This document shows, in pieces, positions 1 through 10,927 of a DNA stretch of 64,000 nucleotides. Under the pieces are notes generated by a model. That model did not search any database, had not been told where the DNA came from, and saw only the letters and a list, made by a program, of their open reading frames with translations. The translations under genes and the position numbers were made by a program. Each line of letters begins with the position of its first letter. Within the stretch, counting starts at the first letter, position 1. Source of the DNA: Streptomyces sp. NRRL F-5122 (GTDB lineage Bacteria; Actinomycetota; Actinomycetes; Streptomycetales; Streptomycetaceae); the NCBI RefSeq assembly GCF_001507435.1, contig NZ_LMWH01000183.1, forward strand, positions 53,884-117,883, written 5' to 3'.

Positions 1-356
1 CACGGCGCTCGACGGGTGCGTACCCGCGCGCCCCGACGGCCTCGCTGTCCGGCGGCCGACCCGCCAGGTGCCGGCTATCCGGCACAGGGGCAGCCGTGAG
101 TCCGGAGCGGCGCTCTCGGTCGGTTCCATTCCCGTCCCTCTCACAGCCGGCGGTGCCCACGCCACGCGGTCCGAGGCCCGACGAACCGTCAGGACCACCG
201 CGTCCGAAAACCCACCACGCCTCCGGGCACGGCAGGCGCGCACCTCAACAGTAGGCCGCAGAAGGCTTCCACGGGCAGCGGTCGTCGACGGTTGCCCGAA
301 TGCGACCCGGCCACCCGTATGCATCTGGTATGCGCCGAACGGGTGACCTTGGACCG
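1..356. other. No supported gene at left edge
   Basis: I see no convincing gene here. Open frames in this stretch lack a ribosome binding site and recognisable protein character. A short perfect hairpin (TGCCGG, 4-base loop, CCGGCA) lies at 69-84. The stretch lies downstream of ligA on the minus strand and may also hold the promoter of a gene outside the window. Confidence 0.4.
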
Positions 357-2567
<2,211 letters not shown>

Positions 2568-3575
2568 TTACTCTGGGTTCTCCGCGAGGGATCTCGCCGC
2601 CCGGACGCAGTGGGCGAGCGCCTTGCGGGCGAAGTCCGGGGACGCGCCCGCCAGGCCGCACGTCGGCGTGACCGTGACCGCCTCCGCGAGAAGCCCCGGA
2701 TTCAGCCCCAGCCTGCGCCACAACGTCCTGACACCCATGACGCTACCGGCAGGGTCCGACAACGGGACGTCCGTGCTCGCCACCACCCCGGCGAAGAGCC
2801 TGGTGCCCCCCTCCACCGCCTCTCCGATCGCGTCGTCGTCACGCTCGGTGAGCAGCGAGAAGTCGAAGGAGACGGCCGCCGCGCCCGCCCTGCGCAGCAG
2901 CGCGAACGGAACGTCCGGCGCGCACGAGTGGACCACGACCGGCCCGTCCGCGTGAACCCCGACGACGTCCCGCAGCGCGGCCTCGACGACCTGCCGGTCG
3001 ACGGCCCCGTGGGTCCGGTAGCCGCTGGCGGTCCTGACCTGCCCGCGCAGGACGGAGGTGAGCGAGGGCTCGTCCAGTTGCAGCACGATCCGTGCGCCGG
3101 GGATGCGCCGGCGCACCTCGTCGAGGTGCAGCCGCAGCCCCTCGCCGAGCGACCCGGCGAGATCGCGGCAGGCCCCGGCGTCGGAGAGCGCCGCCTCGCC
3201 GTTCCGCAGCTCCAGCGCGGCGGCGAGCGTCCAGGGGCCCACCGCCTGCACCTTCAGCGGCCCCTCGTAGTCCTGGGTGAACTCCTCCAGCGCGTCGAGG
3301 TCCTCACCGAGCCAGGAGCGGGCCCGCCTGCTGTCCCGCCCCGGCCGGTCGGAGAAGCGCCAGCCGCTCGGTTCCACGCGCGCGTACAGGTCGACGAGCA
3401 TCCCCGCGGTCCGTCCGATCATGTCGGCGCCGGGCCCGCGGGCCGGAAGCTCGGGAAGGAACGGGAAGTCCTCGAAGCTCCCGGTGACGGTCTTGGCCGC
3501 CTCCCGCGTGTCGTCTCCGGGCATGGACCCGACACCGGTGGCGGCGCCGAACCTGAACTCGCTGTTTTCACTCAC
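2568..3575 (-). CDS. MetE-like cobalamin-independent methionine synthase
   Basis: Resembles the C-terminal catalytic half of cobalamin-independent methionine synthase, which transfers a methyl group to homocysteine. At 335 residues it is about half of full MetE and lacks the N-terminal duplicated barrel, as in archaeal-type and actinobacterial short forms. Candidate zinc ligands are visible: H216 and C218 in VVHSC and C306 in TPTCGLAG. The methyl donor cannot be read from sequence; archaeal short forms take it from other carriers than folate. It lies between the SDR gene (30 bases upstream) and ligA (15 bases downstream), so it is probably cotranscribed. The family is confident, the physiological reaction less so. 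Confidence 0.82.
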   Translation of the reverse strand: MSENSEFRFGAATGVGSMPGDDTREAAKTVTGSFEDFPFLPELPARGPGADMIGRTAGMLVDLYARVEPSGWRFSDRPGRDSRRARSWLGEDLDALEEFTQDYEGPLKVQAVGPWTLAAALELRNGEAALSDAGACRDLAGSLGEGLRLHLDEVRRRIPGARIVLQLDEPSLTSVLRGQVRTASGYRTHGAVDRQVVEAALRDVVGVHADGPVVVHSCAPDVPFALLRRAGAAAVSFDFSLLTERDDDAIGEAVEGGTRLFAGVVASTDVPLSDPAGSVMGVRTLWRRLGLNPGLLAEAVTVTPTCGLAGASPDFARKALAHCVRAARSLAENPE

Positions 3576-3605
3576 CCCGGAAGACTACGGAACCCGTCGG
3601 CGCGG

Positions 3606-4304
3606 TCAGCGCCCCGGCCGTACCGTCAGGTCGTTGACCTCCGCGTCCCTCGGCAGATCCAGGCACATCAGGATCGTCGTCGCCACCGACTCCGGGTCGA
3701 TCCACTGCGACGGGTCGTACGCCTTGCCCTCCTGCTGATGGACCTTGGCCTGCATCGGGCCCGCCGTGCGGCCGGGATGGACCGAGGTGACCCGGACGCC
3801 ATGCGCGTGTTCCTCCTCGCGCAGCGCGTCCGCGAGTGCCTTCAGGCCGTGCTTGGAGGCGGCGTACGCGGACCACTGCGCATGGGCGCTCAGACCGGCC
3901 CCGGAGTTCACGAACACCACATGGCCGCGCGCGGCGCGCAGCTGCGGCAGGAAGTGGCGGGTCAGCTCGGCGGGTGCGACCAGGTTGACGTCGAGCTGGT
4001 GGTGCCAGGACTTCGGGGTCAGTTCGTCCACCCGGCCCAGGTCGACCACACCGGCGATGTGCAGCAGGGAGTCCACCCGGTCCGGCAGGGTCTGGTGGGA
4101 GAACGCCCAGGACAGCCTGTCCGGCTCCGCGAGATCGCCCACCAGGGTCTTCGCCCCCGGGAACTCCGCCGTCAGCTCCTTCGCGCGTCCCGCGTCGCGC
4201 ACGTGCAGCACGAGGTCGTCCCCGCGCGCGTGCAGGCGGCGGGCCACGGCCGCGCCGATGCCGGAGCCCGCTCCGGTGATCACATGTGTAGCCATGTGCG
4301 CCAT
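3606..4304 (-). CDS. Short-chain dehydrogenase/reductase
   Basis: Predicted cytosolic NAD(P)-dependent oxidoreductase of the classical SDR family, 232 residues. It shows the cofactor motif TGAGSGIG near residues 10-17, the structural motif in LHIAGV (usually NNAG), the catalytic YAASK near 150 and an upstream serine in VNSGAG. An in-frame ATG three codons downstream is an alternative start. It follows the LOG-family gene by 15 bases and precedes the methionine synthase gene. The substrate cannot be predicted. Confidence 0.85.
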   Translation of the reverse strand: MAHMATHVITGAGSGIGAAVARRLHARGDDLVLHVRDAGRAKELTAEFPGAKTLVGDLAEPDRLSWAFSHQTLPDRVDSLLHIAGVVDLGRVDELTPKSWHHQLDVNLVAPAELTRHFLPQLRAARGHVVFVNSGAGLSAHAQWSAYAASKHGLKALADALREEEHAHGVRVTSVHPGRTAGPMQAKVHQQEGKAYDPSQWIDPESVATTILMCLDLPRDAEVNDLTVRPGR

Positions 4305-4319
4305 GCTCGCACCCCGGTG

Positions 4320-4859
4320 CTAGCGGATTCCGTTCGACTCCTCCAGATACGCCAGCGCCCCCACCGGCTCCTCCGCGAAGAACACGAGTTCCGTGAGCGG
4401 CCGCGGCAGGAAGCCCTCGTCCTCCATGCGGCGGAACTGCTCCTTGAGGCCGTCGTAGAAGCCGGCCGTGTTCAGCAGGACCACCGGCTTGTCGGTGTGC
4501 CCGTGCTTCTTCAGCTCCAGGATCTCGGTGGCCTCGTCGAGCGTCCCGGTCCCACCGACCATGATCACGACCGCGTCGGCCTTCTCCAGGAGCAGCCGCT
4601 TGCGTTCGGCGAGGTCCTTCGCGATCACCATCTCGTCGGCGCCCGCCCTGGCCTTGGCCGCCAGGAATCCGACGGAGACACCCACCAGCCTGCCGCCCGT
4701 CTCCTGCACACCGTCCGCGACCACCTTCATGAGACCCGTGTCGGAACCTCCCCACACCAGGGCGTGGCCGCCCTTGCCGAGCAGTTCCCCGAACTGGCGT
4801 GCAGGTCCCGTGTACCGGTCGGCGAGGTCGGCGGCGGAGAGGAAGACGCAGATGTTCAT
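4320..4859 (-). CDS. LOG-family Rossmann-fold protein (TIGR00730 type)
   Basis: A 179-residue member of the LOG (lonely guy) family. Characterised members are nucleoside 5'-monophosphate phosphoribohydrolases that release free cytokinin-type bases. The family motifs are seen as GGSDTGLM near residues 37-44 and GGTGTLDE near 108-115; the usual proline before GGxGT is valine here. It is the first gene of the minus-strand run ending with ligA. Only 50 bases separate it from the divergent DUF427 gene, so their promoters must overlap. The true substrate in this organism is unknown. Confidence 0.85.
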   Translation of the reverse strand: MNICVFLSAADLADRYTGPARQFGELLGKGGHALVWGGSDTGLMKVVADGVQETGGRLVGVSVGFLAAKARAGADEMVIAKDLAERKRLLLEKADAVVIMVGGTGTLDEATEILELKKHGHTDKPVVLLNTAGFYDGLKEQFRRMEDEGFLPRPLTELVFFAEEPVGALAYLEESNGIR

Positions 4860-4909
4860 GCCGTAACCGTACGCGGGAAGAATCGGCGGCCGGCGGGCGC
4901 TGTTCGGAT

Positions 4910-5233
4910 ATGGCCGAAGGACACACGATCACCATCGAGCAAGGCGACCGGCATGTGCGCGCGGTGCACGGCGGGCAGGTGCTCGCGGAGAGCGACCGGG
5001 CCCTCGTACTCCACGAGACCGGCTGTCCCCCGCGGTACTACATCCCCGCCGAGGACGTACGCCTGGACCTGCTGACGCCTTCCGAGACGCACACCGTCTG
5101 CCCCTTCAAGGGCACCGCGTCCTACTGGTCCCTGCCGGACGCGGCGGACCTGGTGTGGGCGTACCCCGAACCCAAGTCCGACGTCGCGAGGATCAAGGAC
5201 CACCTCTGCTTCTACGAAGTAGAGGTGTCGTGA
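4910..5233 (+). CDS. DUF427 domain protein
   Basis: A 107-residue cytosolic protein covered by the DUF427 fold, with the characteristic segments LHETGCPPRYYIPAEDV, CPFKGTASYW and AYPEP. The start ATG at 4910 (MAEGHTITIE) gives the usual family length; longer upstream frames add only low-complexity arginine-rich sequence. Divergent from the LOG-family gene. No function is established for the family that I can state with confidence. Confidence 0.88.
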   Translation: MAEGHTITIEQGDRHVRAVHGGQVLAESDRALVLHETGCPPRYYIPAEDVRLDLLTPSETHTVCPFKGTASYWSLPDAADLVWAYPEPKSDVARIKDHLCFYEVEVS

Positions 5234-5269
5234 GCGATTAACGCGGTCGTCTGCGGCAGTCTCACAGGT

Positions 5270-6049
5270 ATGGACAAGCAGACGATCTCGCGCGACGGCA
5301 CCCGCATCGCATACCGACGCACCGGACAGGGCCCGGCGGTCGTCCTCGTGAGCGGCGCGATGTCCACGGGCGCCACGGTGGCGCCCCTGGCCGCGCGTCT
5401 CTCGGACCGTTTCGACGTCTTCGTGTACGACCGCAGGGGCCGCGGCGACAGCGGCGACACGCGGCCGTACGAGGTGGCGCGGGAGGTCGAGGACCTCGCC
5501 GCGCTCATCGAGGCGGCGGGCGGCGAGACGGCGCTGTACGGCATCTCGTCGGGCGGCGCACTGGTGCTCGAGGCCGTGGCGAGCGGTCTGCCGGTGCGGC
5601 GGGCGGCCGTGTACGAGACGCCCTTCGCCGACTACGGCGGCGGCACCGAGGAGCGCGCGGAGTACACGGGACAGCTCACCGAGGCGCTCGAGCAGGATCG
5701 GCGCGGTGACGCGGTGGAGCTGTTCCTCCGGCTCACCGGGCTGGCCCCCGGGATGATCGCGAACGCCCGACGGTCCCCGATGTGGGCGGACATGGAGGCG
5801 ATCGCCCCGACCCTCGCCTACGACGACGCCGTGATGGGCGACGGGCTGGTGCCCCGGGACCGGCTGGCCGGGATCACCGTCCCCGTTCTGGCCGTCGCCG
5901 GCTCCGCAAGTCCCGAGTGGCTGCGCCGCGCGACGAAGTCGGTCGCGGACGCGGCGCCCGAGGGCACGTACCACGTGCTGGAGGGCCAGAACCACATGGT
6001 GGAACCGCAGGTGCTCGCGCCGGTGCTGGCCGAGTTCTTCTCCCGTTAG
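5270..6049 (+). CDS. Alpha/beta hydrolase
   Basis: A 259-residue cytosolic alpha/beta hydrolase. The nucleophile elbow is YGISSGG (serine near residue 92), the oxyanion strand is VVLVSGAM, and the catalytic histidine is in EGQNHMVEP near the C terminus. There is no signal peptide. It lies 36 bases after the DUF427 gene in the same direction and converges with mnmA, with only 9 bases between the stops. The substrate is unknown. Confidence 0.88.
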   Translation: MDKQTISRDGTRIAYRRTGQGPAVVLVSGAMSTGATVAPLAARLSDRFDVFVYDRRGRGDSGDTRPYEVAREVEDLAALIEAAGGETALYGISSGGALVLEAVASGLPVRRAAVYETPFADYGGGTEERAEYTGQLTEALEQDRRGDAVELFLRLTGLAPGMIANARRSPMWADMEAIAPTLAYDDAVMGDGLVPRDRLAGITVPVLAVAGSASPEWLRRATKSVADAAPEGTYHVLEGQNHMVEPQVLAPVLAEFFSR

Positions 6050-6058
6050 GGCGGGCGC

Positions 6059-7183
6059 TCAGGCCACCGCGCTCGATGCGCGTGTGGTGGACGCGATCGT
6101 CGCCGAACCCACTACGCGTGTGCCGTCGTACAGGACGACGGCCTGGCCGGGGGCGACGCCCCGGACCGGCTCGGCGAAGTCGACCCTGAGTTCGCCGTCG
6201 ACGAGTTCCGCGACGACCTCGCTCTCGCCGCCGTGGGCGCGCAACTGGGCGGTGTAGGAGGCGGAGCCGACCGGTGCGGCGCCGCACCAGCGCGGCTTGA
6301 CCGCCGTCAGGCCGTCGACGTCGAGGGAGGACGCCGGGCCGACCGTGACGGTGTTGTCCACCGGCGAGATGTCCAGGACGTAGCGCGGCTTGCCGTCGGG
6401 TGCGGGGGTGCCGATCCTGAGGCCCTTGCGCTGGCCGATCGTGAAGCCGTAGGCGCCGTCGTGCGTGCCCAGCCTGGCACCGGACTCGTCGACGATGTCG
6501 CCCTCGGACGTGCCGAGCCGCCGGGCGAGGAACCCCTGGGTGTCGCCGTCCGCGATGAAGCAGATGTCGTGCGAGTCGGGCTTCTTGGCGACCGCGAGGC
6601 CGCGGCGCTCGGCCTCCGCGCGGATCTCGTCCTTGGTGGTGACGGTGTCCCCGAGCGGGAACATCGCGTGGGCCAGCTGCCGGTCGTCGAGGACTCCGAG
6701 GACGTACGACTGGTCCTTCGCCATGTCGGAGGCCCGGTGCAACTCGCGTGTGCCGTCGTCGAGGGTGACGACCTTGGCGTAGTGCCCCGTGCAGACCGCG
6801 TCGAAGCCGAGGGCGAGCGCCTTGTCGAGCAGCGCGGCGAACTTGATCTTCTCGTTGCAGCGCAGGCACGGGTTCGGGGTGCGCCCGGCCTCGTACTCGG
6901 CGATGAAGTCCTCGACCACGTCCTCACGGAACCGGTCGGCGAGGTCCCAGACATAGAACGGGATGCCGATGACGTCCGCGGCGCGCCGGGCGTCGCGCGA
7001 GTCCTCGATGGTGCAACAGCCGCGCGCACCCGTGCGGAAGGACTGCGGGTTCGCGGACAGCGCGAGGTGGACACCGGTGACGTCATGGCCCGCTTCGGCG
7101 GCGCGGGCGGCGGCGACGGCGGAGTCGACCCCGCCGGACATGGCGGCGAGGACGCGGAGGGGGCGCTGCGGGGTCTCAGTCAT
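6059..7183 (-). CDS. mnmA: tRNA-specific 2-thiouridylase MnmA
   Basis: Catalyses 2-thiolation of the wobble uridine (U34) in Lys, Glu and Gln tRNAs: it adenylates C2 and inserts persulfide sulfur. The 374-residue protein has the PP-loop SGGVDS at 16-21, the active cysteine in NPCLRCN (C109) and the second catalytic cysteine in SHDICFI. The C-terminal beta-barrel is present. The cysteine desulfurase gene at 8177-9340 is a likely sulfur source. It converges with the upstream hydrolase gene and is divergent from the amidase gene. Confidence 0.97.
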   Translation of the reverse strand: MTETPQRPLRVLAAMSGGVDSAVAAARAAEAGHDVTGVHLALSANPQSFRTGARGCCTIEDSRDARRAADVIGIPFYVWDLADRFREDVVEDFIAEYEAGRTPNPCLRCNEKIKFAALLDKALALGFDAVCTGHYAKVVTLDDGTRELHRASDMAKDQSYVLGVLDDRQLAHAMFPLGDTVTTKDEIRAEAERRGLAVAKKPDSHDICFIADGDTQGFLARRLGTSEGDIVDESGARLGTHDGAYGFTIGQRKGLRIGTPAPDGKPRYVLDISPVDNTVTVGPASSLDVDGLTAVKPRWCGAAPVGSASYTAQLRAHGGESEVVAELVDGELRVDFAEPVRGVAPGQAVVLYDGTRVVGSATIASTTRASSAVA

Positions 7184-7244
7184 AGCCCTTCAAGAGTACG
7201 GGCCCGCGGGGAACCGGAGCGCGTGAGTATCCGTTGACGATCAC

Positions 7245-7910
7245 ATGGGGGACGGCAGGACGGGGAAGGACGGCGACCGGCGACTCGGGCGCCGGGCGCT
7301 CATCGTCGGAGGCGCCGCGGCAGCGGTGGGCACGGCCGCGCTGGCGCGGGACGAGCTGTCACACCTGTGGTGGCGGCTGCCCGGCGTCGAGAAGCCCCGT
7401 GTCGAGGGCGCGGTGGACTTCCGCGGAGCCAGGTGGGTGGCGGCCTCGCCGGCGAACCTGCGGCGTGCCGACCGGCCCGACGACTACGTCATAGACCGCG
7501 TGATCATCCACGTCACCCAGGGCGGTTACCGCAGCGCGGTACGGGCCTTCCAGAACGCGGGGCACGGTGCGGCGGCGCACTACATCGTGCGCAGGGACGG
7601 CGGTGTCACGCAGATGATCCGTGAACTGGACGTGGCGTTCCACGCGGGCAACCGGGCGTACAACGAGCGCAGCGTCGGCATCGAGCACGAGGGGTTCGTG
7701 GAGGACGCCTCCTCGTTCACGGACGCCATGTACGAGGCGTCCGCGCGGCTCACGGCGGCGATATGCGAGCGCTACGGCATGGCCGTGGACCGGGAGCACA
7801 TCATCGGGCACGTGGAGGTGCCGGGCACGGACCACACGGATCCGGGCCCGCACTGGGACTGGGGCCGCTACATGGGGCTCGTACGGCGGGCGCGGACGGC
7901 TCGGGCGTAG
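7245..7910 (+). CDS. Exported N-acetylmuramoyl-L-alanine amidase
   Basis: Predicted zinc amidase of the amidase_2/PGRP fold that cuts the bond between N-acetylmuramic acid and the peptide stem. The 221-residue protein begins with a twin-arginine-like leader ([20 protein letters not shown]), so Tat export is likely. Candidate zinc ligands are the histidines in IIHVTQG and DHTDPGPHWDW; AFHAGN and GIEHEG are also conserved family segments. It starts 61 bases from mnmA, which is divergent. It could serve wall turnover or recycling. Confidence 0.9.
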   Translation: MGDGRTGKDGDRRLGRRALIVGGAAAAVGTAALARDELSHLWWRLPGVEKPRVEGAVDFRGARWVAASPANLRRADRPDDYVIDRVIIHVTQGGYRSAVRAFQNAGHGAAAHYIVRRDGGVTQMIRELDVAFHAGNRAYNERSVGIEHEGFVEDASSFTDAMYEASARLTAAICERYGMAVDREHIIGHVEVPGTDHTDPGPHWDWGRYMGLVRRARTARA

Positions 7911-8176
7911 CGGCGGAGCAGCCGGCCAAGGATGTGACACACATCACACCTCACAGATACTGCGGGCGGCCTTCTCGAAACATGGGTCCGAAGCGTCCCA
8001 CGCTTCATACATGACCTGGTGAACGTCGAATGGGCTTCATTTCAGCGGGAGTCGGGACGTACAGCCGCGCACCGGCCGGTGAGGGCCCGCACGGCATCCG
8101 TCCGACTCGACCCCACGCCTTGCACCACCCCCGGGTCAAGCGCCGTGCGCCGTGACCCGCGCCACAGCCTCCGCCC
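7911..8176. other. Intergenic region downstream of amidase and cysteine desulfurase
   Basis: A 266-base gap between two convergent genes. It holds a Crp-type dyad (listed separately) and a small hairpin, GAAGCG-TCCCA-CGCTTC at 7990-8006. No protein-coding frame with proper codon usage is visible. A regulated promoter pointing into such a gap could drive an untranslated RNA, but nothing proves that. Confidence 0.4.
7933..7948. promoter_or_regulatory. Crp-type dyad TGTGA-N6-TCACA
   Basis: The 16 bases match the classic CRP half-sites exactly (TGTGA, spacer CACACA, TCACA). Streptomyces encode a Crp protein that recognises GTG-N6-CAC-like sites. No recognisable gene starts directly after it on either strand, so the target is unclear. 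Confidence 0.4.
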
Positions 8177-9340
8177 TCAGGTCAGCCCCGCGGTGCGGGC
8201 ACGCTCCACCGCGGGTCCGATCGCCTTGGCGACCGCCTCCACATCGGCCTCCGTGGACGTGTGCCCGAGGGAGAAGCGCAGGGTGCCGCGGGCGAGGTCC
8301 GGAGCGGCGCCGGTGGCGAGCAGCACATGGCTCGGCTGGGCGACCCCGGCGGTGCAGGCGGAGCCGGTGGAGCACTCGATGCCCTGTGCGTCCAGCAGCA
8401 GGAGCAGGGAGTCGCCCTCGCAGCCGGGGAACGTGAAGTGGGCGTTGGCCGGGAGCCGGTGCACCGGGTCGCCTCCCAGGATCGCGTCCGGGACGGCCGA
8501 ACGGACCGCCGCGATCAGGCCGTCGCGCAGGGCGCCGATCTCACGGGCGAACCACTCCCGCTGCTCGGCGGCGAGCCTTCCGGCCACGGCGAAGGAGGCG
8601 ATGGCCGGAACATCGAGGGTGCCGGAGCGCACATGCCGCTCCTGTCCGCCGCCGTGCAGGACCGGGACGGGGCTGTACTGACGGCCGAGGATCAGCGCGC
8701 CGATCCCGTACGGACCGCCGATCTTGTGGCCCGAGACGGTCATCGCGGCAAGACCGGAGGCCTCGAAGTCCACCGGGACCTGGCCGAACGCCTGGACCGC
8801 GTCGGAGTGCACCGGGATGGCGAACTCCGTCGCGACCTCGACGAGTTCGCGGACCGGCATGACGGTGCCGATCTCGTTGTTGGCCCACATGACCGTGACG
8901 AGCGCGACGTCCTCGGGGTTGCGGGCGATGGCCTCGCGCAGCACCTCCGGCCGGACGCGGCCGTAGGAGTCGACGGGCAGGTATTCGACCGTTGCGCCCT
9001 CGTGCTCGCCCAGCCAGTGCACCGCGTCGAGGACGGCATGGTGTTCGACGGGGCTGGAGAGCACGCGCGTACGGGCCGGGTCGGCGTCGCGGCGGGACCA
9101 GTACAGGCCCTTCACCGCGAGGTTGTCGGCCTCGGTGCCGCCCGAGGTGAAGACGACCTCGCTCGGACGGGCGCCCAGCGCCTCGGCCAGGGTTTCGCGC
9201 GCCTCCTCGACGGTTCGTCTCGCACGGCGGCCGGATGCGTGCAGCGAGGAGGCGTTGCCGGTGATGCCGAGTTGCGCGGTCAGTGCCTCGACCGCCTCGG
9301 GGAGCATCGGAGTGGTCGCGGCGTGGTCGAGGTAAGCCAT
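8177..9340 (-). CDS. Cysteine desulfurase (NifS/IscS family)
   Basis: PLP enzyme that removes sulfur from cysteine and holds it as a persulfide for tRNA thiolation or Fe-S assembly. The 387-residue protein starts [11 protein letters not shown] at 9340, the typical family N terminus. It has the PLP lysine in [10 protein letters not shown] near residue 200 and the catalytic cysteine in [11 protein letters not shown] near residue 325, a group II-like loop. Longer upstream frames add unrelated sequence. Closeness to mnmA supports a role in 2-thiouridine formation; Fe-S supply is also possible. Confidence 0.95.
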   Translation of the reverse strand: MAYLDHAATTPMLPEAVEALTAQLGITGNASSLHASGRRARRTVEEARETLAEALGARPSEVVFTSGGTEADNLAVKGLYWSRRDADPARTRVLSSPVEHHAVLDAVHWLGEHEGATVEYLPVDSYGRVRPEVLREAIARNPEDVALVTVMWANNEIGTVMPVRELVEVATEFAIPVHSDAVQAFGQVPVDFEASGLAAMTVSGHKIGGPYGIGALILGRQYSPVPVLHGGGQERHVRSGTLDVPAIASFAVAGRLAAEQREWFAREIGALRDGLIAAVRSAVPDAILGGDPVHRLPANAHFTFPGCEGDSLLLLLDAQGIECSTGSACTAGVAQPSHVLLATGAAPDLARGTLRFSLGHTSTEADVEAVAKAIGPAVERARTAGLT

Positions 9341-9456
9341 GGTGGGCCTGATTCTACGGGCCCGCCCCGCACGGCCCGAGCCCCGGAGCCCCCTGTGCGG
9401 CTGCCGGCGGTCGGCCCGTCGTCCGCGGGTCCGGCCGTCGGCGTGCGGGCCGCTGC

Positions 9457-9753
9457 CTACAGGCTCCAGGACACGGTGTGGTCCAGCTGCATGGCGGTCA
9501 CGAGGACCACCAGGTCCGCGACGCCCAGGCCCAGGCCAAGGAGCGCCCGGCCCCGGCGTGCGGTGCCGCGCCACAGCGCCACGGCGGCCAGGGTGATCGC
9601 GATGGGGCCGAGGAGGACGTTCAGCACGAGGAGGCCGAGCAGGCCCAGGATGAAGGACGCGACGGCCATGCCGTCCGCGTCGCGGCTCCCCCCGGCGCGG
9701 GCCGGTTCGGCGCCGGCCTCGGTGTGTGCGGTTCGTACGGCGGTGAGATGCAT
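9457..9753 (-). CDS. DUF4190 small membrane protein
   Basis: A 98-residue protein with two hydrophobic segments (about residues 28-55 and 65-88) joined by the basic loop [13 protein letters not shown], the usual DUF4190 arrangement. The start ATG at 9753 gives MHLTAV; a longer start at 9855 would add a hydrophilic lead not seen in the family. Function unknown. Located upstream of the cysteine desulfurase gene in the same direction. Confidence 0.7.
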   Translation of the reverse strand: MHLTAVRTAHTEAGAEPARAGGSRDADGMAVASFILGLLGLLVLNVLLGPIAITLAAVALWRGTARRGRALLGLGLGVADLVVLVTAMQLDHTVSWSL

Positions 9754-9791
9754 GATGCGTCGACTCCCGACGGTCGGTTCGTGTGCGCGGG

Positions 9792-9959
9792 TCAGTGGGC
9801 GGACGTCTGCCGCCTGCGCCCGTGCCGCTCGCGGATCGCGAAGACCACGAGCCACACGGCGATCACGCCTGCGGCGACGAGGGTGACGGGGAGCGGGGTG
9901 TGGGCAACGGTTCCCATGACCATGCCCAGCAGTAGGAGTGCGGCGACGAGGAACAGCAT
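9792..9959 (-). CDS. Small hydrophobic membrane protein
   Basis: A 55-residue protein, [16 protein letters not shown] at the start, with two predicted transmembrane helices and a basic tail ending [13 protein letters not shown]. The start at 9959 is chosen because GGAGGGGATCC lies just before it. It is divergent from the TetR gene at 10088 and its promoter region contains inverted repeats, so it may be that regulator's target. No family recognised. Confidence 0.6.
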   Translation of the reverse strand: MLFLVAALLLLGMVMGTVAHTPLPVTLVAAGVIAVWLVVFAIRERHGRRRQTSAH

Positions 9960-9994
9960 CGGATCCCCTCCGGTATGCCTCTCATGACAGTTCG

Positions 9995-10022
9995 GTGAAC
10001 GGTTGTGGTTACAGTCGTTCAC
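9995..10022. promoter_or_regulatory. Candidate TetR operator (GTGAACG / CGTTCAC)
   Basis: Inverted 7-base arms GTGAACG (9995-10001) and CGTTCAC (10016-10022) flank 14 bases, in the intergenic region between the small membrane protein gene and the divergent TetR gene. A second dyad, CAGTT-GTT-AACTG, lies at 10069-10081 just upstream of the TetR start. Autoregulation by the TetR protein is inferred. Confidence 0.35.
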
Positions 10023-10087
10023 TGACTATGGAGTCTAGCGCGCCCGACGGCTTTTCAATTCCGGAGAACAGTTGTTAACTGCATGGC

Positions 10088-10714
10088 ATGAGTCACACCC
10101 TCGGCATCCGGCAGGCCCAGAAGCAGAAGACCCGGCAGGCGCTCCTGGACGCGGCCTTGGGGCTGCTGGAGGAGCAGAGCCTGAGCAGCCTGGGCCTGCG
10201 TGAGGTCACCCGCGCCGTCGGTGTCGCTCCGACCGCCTTCTACCGGCACTTCCGGTCGACCGCGGACCTCGGCGTGGAGCTGGTCGAGGAGGCGCTCGGC
10301 AGCCTCCACCCGATGATCGGGTCCACGGTGTCCGCGACGGGCGACAGCGACGAACGCATCACCCGCGCCGTCGATCTGATCGCCCGCCATGTCGACGCGT
10401 ACCCCGCCCATGTGCGCTTCATCGCACGTGAGCGGCACGGCGGCGTCCAGCCGGTCCGGGAGGCGATCCGCCGTCAACTGGCCCGGTTCGCCGAAGAGGT
10501 GAAGGTGGCGCTGGCCGGCCGACCCGAGTCCGCCGGGTGGAGCGACGAGGACCTGCTGATGCTCGCGGGTCTGTACGTCGACCAGATGCTGATGACCGCC
10601 TCCCAGTTCCTGGAGGCGATGGAGGGCCCCGCCGAGGAGCGAGAGCGGGTGGCCCGAACGGCGGCCCGGCGGCTACGGCTCGTCGGCATCGGCCGCCACC
10701 ACTGGCAGGACTGA
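10088..10714 (+). CDS. TetR-family transcriptional regulator
   Basis: A 208-residue one-domain-plus-ligand-pocket repressor. The N-terminal helix-turn-helix spans about residues 8-55 ([16 protein letters not shown], then LREVTRAVGVAPTAFYRHF). The C-terminal domain resembles TetR proteins tied to fatty acid metabolism (FabR-like) in a general way. It is divergent from the small membrane protein gene, and a thioesterase gene lies 213 bases beyond its stop on the other strand. Ligand unknown. Confidence 0.87.
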   Translation: MSHTLGIRQAQKQKTRQALLDAALGLLEEQSLSSLGLREVTRAVGVAPTAFYRHFRSTADLGVELVEEALGSLHPMIGSTVSATGDSDERITRAVDLIARHVDAYPAHVRFIARERHGGVQPVREAIRRQLARFAEEVKVALAGRPESAGWSDEDLLMLAGLYVDQMLMTASQFLEAMEGPAEERERVARTAARRLRLVGIGRHHWQD

Positions 10715-10820
10715 CCGGCGCGGCCGAGGTCCGGCCCGCGCACACGACCGCGCCGGCCGCCACCACCGGCAGGACCGACCGGCGCCCGCGACACCACCGG
10801 CGCCCGAGGTCCGGCCCGCG
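10691..10820. repeat. Imperfect duplication of the tetR gene end
   Basis: The last codons and stop of the TetR gene (10691-10720) reappear at 10755-10784 with 28 of 30 bases identical. The following GAGGTCCGGCCCGCG of 10726-10740 recurs at 10806-10820. This gives a decayed tandem duplication in the spacer before the thioesterase gene end. Confidence 0.7.
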
Positions 10821-10927
10821 CCGGGCCCGTCCGGACCCGCGCGCCCGACCGTCGGCGCACGACGCGCAGCACGTAAGCGCACCCTCGGGGCGCGGCTCCC
10901 CGTCCGGCCAGGGCGGCCGGACGGGGC

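Noticed and set aside
8019..8681. Plus-strand frame starting MNVEWASF after the Crp-type site
   Set aside because: Most of it is antisense to the cysteine desulfurase gene and the product is basic low-complexity sequence.
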